This document shows positions 59,751 to 64,000 of a stretch of DNA of 64,000 bases, in pieces. Positions within the stretch are counted from its first letter, which is position 1. Each line of letters opens with the position of its first letter. The notes under the pieces were generated by a model, which searched no databases, was not told the DNA's origin, and saw nothing but the letters and a program-made list of their open reading frames with translations. A program made the translations under genes and the position numbers. Where the stretch lies: assembly GCA_905183005.1 (NCBI GenBank), contig CAJJDO010000039.1, forward strand, positions 67,187 through 131,186, read 5' to 3'. The stretch comes from Paramecium pentaurelia. Lineage: Eukaryota > Ciliophora > Oligohymenophorea > Peniculida > Parameciidae.

Positions 59751-60584
59751 ATGAGATAAACATAAAAAATCATGCTAGCTTTTTCAGAAGCAACTACAAG
59801 TGAATTAAATGAAATATTAGAACATAGGTTCTTTAAGGAAAAGAAGTCACCAAAATCAAAATCTAAAATGAGTTTATCAAAATAACAGTCGACTGCTACT
59901 ATGTCTACTATAAAATAGGATAATTTTGGAACAAAGAATATATATGAAATTATAAAGTAAATGAGATTAGAAAGAAATGCTCCAGTTGATATTGTTGGGC
60001 CATAAAAATGTTTTGATAAGGATAAAGATATAGAGACTTAGAGATTTTAGATCTTAACTAGTTTGATGTTGAGTCCATAAACAAAAGATGAAATAACATC
60101 CAAATGTGCTAACAGACTCTTAGATTATACTATTAATGATATAGCAAATATGGATGAATCAGAATTAGTTAAATTGATTTATGAAGTTAATTTTAATGTC
60201 ACAAAGGCAAAGAGGATTAAAGAACTTGCCTAATTAGTAATTTATAAAGGAATGCCAAAAACCTTTGAGGAAACTATTAAAATTAAGGGTGTAGGTGAAA
60301 AGATAGCTTTACTTTATATTCAAGTAGCTTTTTAAAGAGTTGAAGGAATACCTATAGATGTGAATATGATTAGAATTTGCAATAGAATACCAATATTTAA
60401 AGAAAAATCTCCAACAAAATTAAGAAAGTTCCTAGAATCAGAGTTTGAACATAAAGAATGGGGAGATATAAATGAAACATTGGTAGGTTTTGGTTAATAA
60501 ATTTGTTTACCAAAACCAAAGTGTGAATAATGTAAATTAAAGGATATTTGTGAGTATTATAAATTAAAAAACACTTCTGATTGA
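59751..60584 (+). CDS. NTH1: Endonuclease III homologue (NTH1), DNA glycosylase/AP lyase
   Basis: Single-exon gene of 277 residues, stop TGA 60582-60584. The N-terminal 75 residues are a basic Ser/Lys-rich leader. The glycosylase core follows: LTSLMLSPQTKDEITSKC, then the helix-hairpin-helix IKGVGEKIALLYI with the catalytic Lys in VGEKIA, IPIDVNMIRICNRI with the catalytic Asp, and the Fe-S loop CLPKPKCEQCKLKDIC. The usual VDTHV becomes IDVNM, and the first two cluster Cys are separated by five residues where C-x6-C is usual. The enzyme removes oxidised pyrimidines. Its Fe-S cluster would be delivered by the CIA machinery, of which MMS19 (11870) is a part. Confidence 0.88.
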
Positions 60585-60736
60585 GTTATTAGATATAATC
60601 TATAATATAAATTATAATTACATTTATTTAAAATAGCCATAATCTAATATTATAATAACCATAAATTCCTTCAGCATTGAACAGAATTCATTTAAATTAG
60701 TGATCAAAGGATTAAGTATATCAACTATTACAATTA

Positions 60737-61858
60737 ATGAAATAAAATAAATATATCAAAAATATTCATTTAAGATCTAAAGAAATAGTTGAATAACAAA
60801 GAGAATAGCAAAATATAAATAAATCATAAATCTAATTATAAGAATTTGATTATGCAGCCAAACCTTATGTAGATTTTGAATTCATAAAATTGAAGAATAT
60901 TAAATCAATTAAATTGAGTGACTCTGGTTCTAGAGGAGTTTTATTTATTGATTCAGAAAATGGTGCAATTGTATTAAAGTTATCAGGTTAAGTAAGTGTG
61001 GAACTTTATCTTAATAAATTAGCATAAGCACTTGATATAAAAACTACTTAAATGAAATGTTTAAAATGGTGTGATTTAGAAATGTAAGAAATTAGAAATG
61101 ACATTTTATTTGCAGCATCTATAGATGAAGTTTTATCTCATCGACTTAAACAAAAATTAAAAGTTTCCTATTTTGAAATGATTGAATATATTCCTGGTCT
61201 TTAACTTTATTATTTCCAAGGAGAAAGAGCTAAAATAATATTCAATTAGGAAAGACTTTTTTGTTTAGGAAAGATAATAGGATTTGATATATTTATACAT
61301 AATGGAGACAGATTTCCATTACCTATATGGAGAAGTGTAGGAAATGCATATAATGTTATTCTTAAAGTAATTGATGAGAAACAAGAGGATATGTTTAATT
61401 TTAATAATATTAATCTTAATTTTGAATGCCTTTATTCAATTGATCCATAAACTATCTTAAAATAACATGATTCAAGCATTTAAGATAAAATACTTAATGC
61501 ATATATAGAAAAAGTAAAAAAATTTCTATAAGATATATGTGATGAAATTAAAATGAATGAATCTTAATGTTTAGAAACATTTAAGGATTTTATTTTTGAG
61601 TAAACTCAATATAAATTAAATAATAATGAGCTCTAAATAATTAAGAAAGGAATTCTATATTAAATTTAGAAGATAGTTTAATTTGGAATAGAAAATATTA
61701 TTAAAATAAAATAAGAACTCTTATTACCTGATTCTTAAGATTGGATGGATTCATATAATAATTGTTTAAATTAAATTCACATTGAATTTCATGAAAAATT
61801 AATAACAGTATTTGCAGATATAATTAATACTAACTCTGAAATATTCTAAACTCTTTGA
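60737..61858 (+). CDS. Actin-fragmin-kinase-like protein
   Basis: Single-exon gene, 373 residues, start MKQNKYIKNIHLRSKEI, stop TGA 61856-61858. Residues 50-230 match the catalytic fold of Physarum actin-fragmin kinase: DSGSRGVLFIDSENGAIVLK with the ATP Lys, SYFEMIEYIPG hinge, and LGKIIGFDIFIHNGDRFPLP with the catalytic DxFxxNxDR, followed by VGNAYNVIL, the metal-binding Asn region. The C-terminal 140 residues are helical and polar. The family phosphorylates actin in slime moulds; in ciliates the substrate is unknown. No membrane segment. Confidence 0.78.
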
Positions 61859-62111
61859 TTTAAATTATTTTATATATATTTTTATAAATTTATAATTATC
61901 ATATAGTTTATTTAAAAAATAATTATCATTAATGAAATAAGATAATTATTCAATTTTTATATTGATAAAATAGAAATTCACTTTATTATATTAATCTATT
62001 TTATTCTATTTAATTTTTTATTCAATGAATTTTAAGAAATCTTGAATGAGATTTAGAAATCATCTATTAAATATAAGAATAAGAAATATAACATAATATA
62101 ATATAATTATA
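61859..62111. other. Intergenic between converging genes
   Basis: About 250 AT-rich bases; 3' UTRs of the two converging genes only, as far as I can see. Confidence 0.5.
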
Positions 62112-64000
62112 TCATTGTTCATATTTTCTACGAAAGTTTTCCAAATGTTTTGGAATATTCTTCTAAAATAGTATTGGAAGTGGAATGCATTTTATTATAG
62201 CTTTAGATTGTACATATCTCTGATATTAAATATTGATAAACATAATTGAAAAAATTGAAATTAAAATGAGTAAAAGAGTTCCAATTGAAATGATTAATAG
62301 TTGATTATTTTATGTAAGAGAATTGATTGTTTATTGTGATATATTTAAGAAATATTAACTAAACTCTTATATTTAGAATTGGATAATATCTAATCCCCAA
62401 TGCATATAAATTAGATAATCACTATCATTAAAAATATGTTCTAAATTCATAATTATTTCTACATCACTTAAATCTTATTAGACTACTTAAAATGCATCTT
62501 ATATAAATGATAATATTTTGGTATGTAAATTTAAAACACCTGTATAAAATAGAGGCATCAATTCATTTTTAAATAATCTATCAAATAAAAGTTCTGTTTG
62601 CATATTACAACCTGTAAAAATACAAACATCATTTTTCAATATTTAATCTTATTGATTACTATCTAATTGAGAATTAGCTTAATCATTATGAAATATTAAA
62701 TCAACAAAGTTAATTGCCTTGAGTCTTTTTAAATCTAATATTAAAGTTTCAATATTTATAGTTAATAATTATAAGATTTGAGTATCAGTTTAAATGTTTT
62801 TGCTAGTAAATTAATAATTTTCATTCACTTAATTAAGTCTTGAGTAAGTTTCATAATATAACTTTATAAAGTATAAATCAAATCTATTCACAGAAGCAAT
62901 AAAATTTAATCTGGATTCTTATGCTAAAATAGCTTAATTACTGATTGGAGTTATCGAATTTTTAATATGAATATAGTATAAATGAAATGATAATATGTAT
63001 GTAATTAGACCTATTGATATTAATATAAGCATAATTATAGAATAAAAACTTAAATTATTTTAATTATTTTTAATTGATCTTTAATTATTACTTTTCTTTC
63101 TAATCAATATGATAGTTGTTTTAGATTAAGATTTTTTCACATTTTCTAATGTATGACGAGGTTATGCCATAATTACTTTAAAATCCTATTGTCTTAAAAA
63201 GATTTTATCATAATTAACCATACTTATCAAAGATTCACATAAATGAATTATATGTTAACAATCCTCTTTATCACACATTTTAAATAGTTTGATATATATT
63301 TTGATTGATTTTACAACTCTATAGTAATGAATAATAATTGAAATCAATACTAAAATTAAGATAATATACATTCCTAAAAAGTAAAAGATTATAATAGTAT
63401 CAAAATAATCATTGATTTATAGATTATAAGATTGACAGTCTTATAGAGTAAAATTTGCACTTTCAATTACATCAAAGAAATTGTAATATACTTGAGATCT
63501 TGCCAATTATGTAATGTATGAATCATCATTTCCAGATAAATAATTTTAAGGAGATGAGGAAAATGATTGATATTAAAGATAGAAAGTTTAATGCATTATT
63601 TGATAATAGGTTGAATAATCTTAGACTTCTTATTAAATTTTAGATTTTAAGTCAAAATTTACAAAATATATAGTCAAAAGTTTAATTTAACTCTTTTAAG
63701 CTCTTTTTGTATAATTTTCATACATTTTATTTAATCTAATATTCCCTTTTGAAATATGTTACCAAGCTACATAAATCTTATCATATCTACTAAAATTTAT
63801 TTGATTAAGATTTAAATAAATTAATGAATTATTCTAAATAGAATAAAAATCTCTATAGTATATCACATGTCTAGATCCAGCCATTGCTTAACTATAAGCA
63901 TCCAAGAAGTTTAAATCATAAGTTATCTATTCAATACAGTCTGATTAAATAGATCTCTTATGTTTAAAAAGACTAGAAAGTACTATTATTATAGTAGCAA
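62112..64000 (-). CDS. C-terminal part of a large multi-pass membrane protein (Tmc/tiny-macrocysts-like)
   Basis: Partial: 629 codons in one open frame from the window edge to TGA 62112-62114; the 5' part lies beyond 64000. Three strongly hydrophobic segments are visible (FYFLGMYIILILVLISIIIHYY, split here for length as one helix; SFYSIIMLILISIGLITYIL; LLIISIGTLLLILISIFSIM), separated by 150-200-residue polar, probably extracytoplasmic, loops rich in Tyr, Asn and Gln with a few Cys. Short basic cytosolic parts follow each helix, and the end (IIKCIPLPILFQKNIPKHLENFRR) resembles the juxtamembrane IPxxxF stretch of ciliate tiny-macrocysts/PAS membrane proteins. Assignment to that family is tentative. 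Confidence 0.6.

Noticed and set aside
1..64000. tRNA or rRNA genes, CRISPR arrays, insertion sequences, telomere repeats
   Set aside because: Looked for tRNA B-box-like strings, regular repeat-spacer arrays, transposase-like frames and G4T2/G3T3-type telomere repeats; none seen, though I could not run a search.

Overview
The window is macronuclear-type DNA from a ciliate that reads TAA and TAG as glutamine and uses only TGA as stop. Almost every gene found here is littered with in-frame TAA/TAG and ends in TGA. Introns are tiny (19-35 nt, nearly all GTA...TAG), intergenic spaces are short and AT content is very high. That combination points to Paramecium or a close relative. Because standard-code ORFs are fragments of the true genes, exon structures were worked out by hand under the ciliate code, asking that each splice restore frame and that total coding length be a multiple of three.

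Layout, left to right. 1-5000: the tail of a receiver-domain protein, TCTP, a multi-pass membrane protein and two small unknown genes. 5360-9000: a helix-turn-helix protein, RABL2 (ciliary GTPase), two small membrane proteins and a roadblock/LC7-type dynein light chain. 9100-15430: a tail-anchored coiled-coil protein, a single-HKD phospholipase D/Zucchini-like protein, a short coiled-coil protein, MMS19 and a basic unknown protein. 16500-24000: an unknown protein, an EF-hand protein, a DUF4203/TMEM198-like membrane protein, a protein kinase with DFN instead of DFG, and an alpha/beta hydrolase. 24000-37303: one complete axonemal dynein heavy chain of about 4400 residues. 37326-46240: a Gln-rich tail-anchored protein, a decayed gene, a cGMP-dependent-type kinase, an Alba protein, a poly-Gln protein, a DPY30 protein, a small membrane protein and a Cys-containing unknown. 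46870-57904: a kinase, several unknowns, a dual-specificity phosphatase, a coiled-coil protein, an SCP/NIF-type CTD phosphatase, a MORN protein, an AAK1/GAK-like kinase and an unknown protein. 58350-64000: a divergent eRF1, endonuclease III (NTH1), an actin-fragmin-kinase-like protein and the C-terminal part of a large multi-pass membrane protein.

Several genes (dynein heavy chain, roadblock light chain, RABL2, PKG, EF-hand, MORN, DPY30) fit ciliary structure and signalling, though the order is not operon-like. The most striking item is the eRF1 homologue: its NIKS-equivalent is SIQD (catalytic-site lysine replaced by a TAA-coded glutamine) and its YxCxxxF motif starts with F, in an organism that has reassigned TAA/TAG. 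It also carries a 65-nt insertion that can be read either as an unusually long intron or as a TA-bounded retained germline element.
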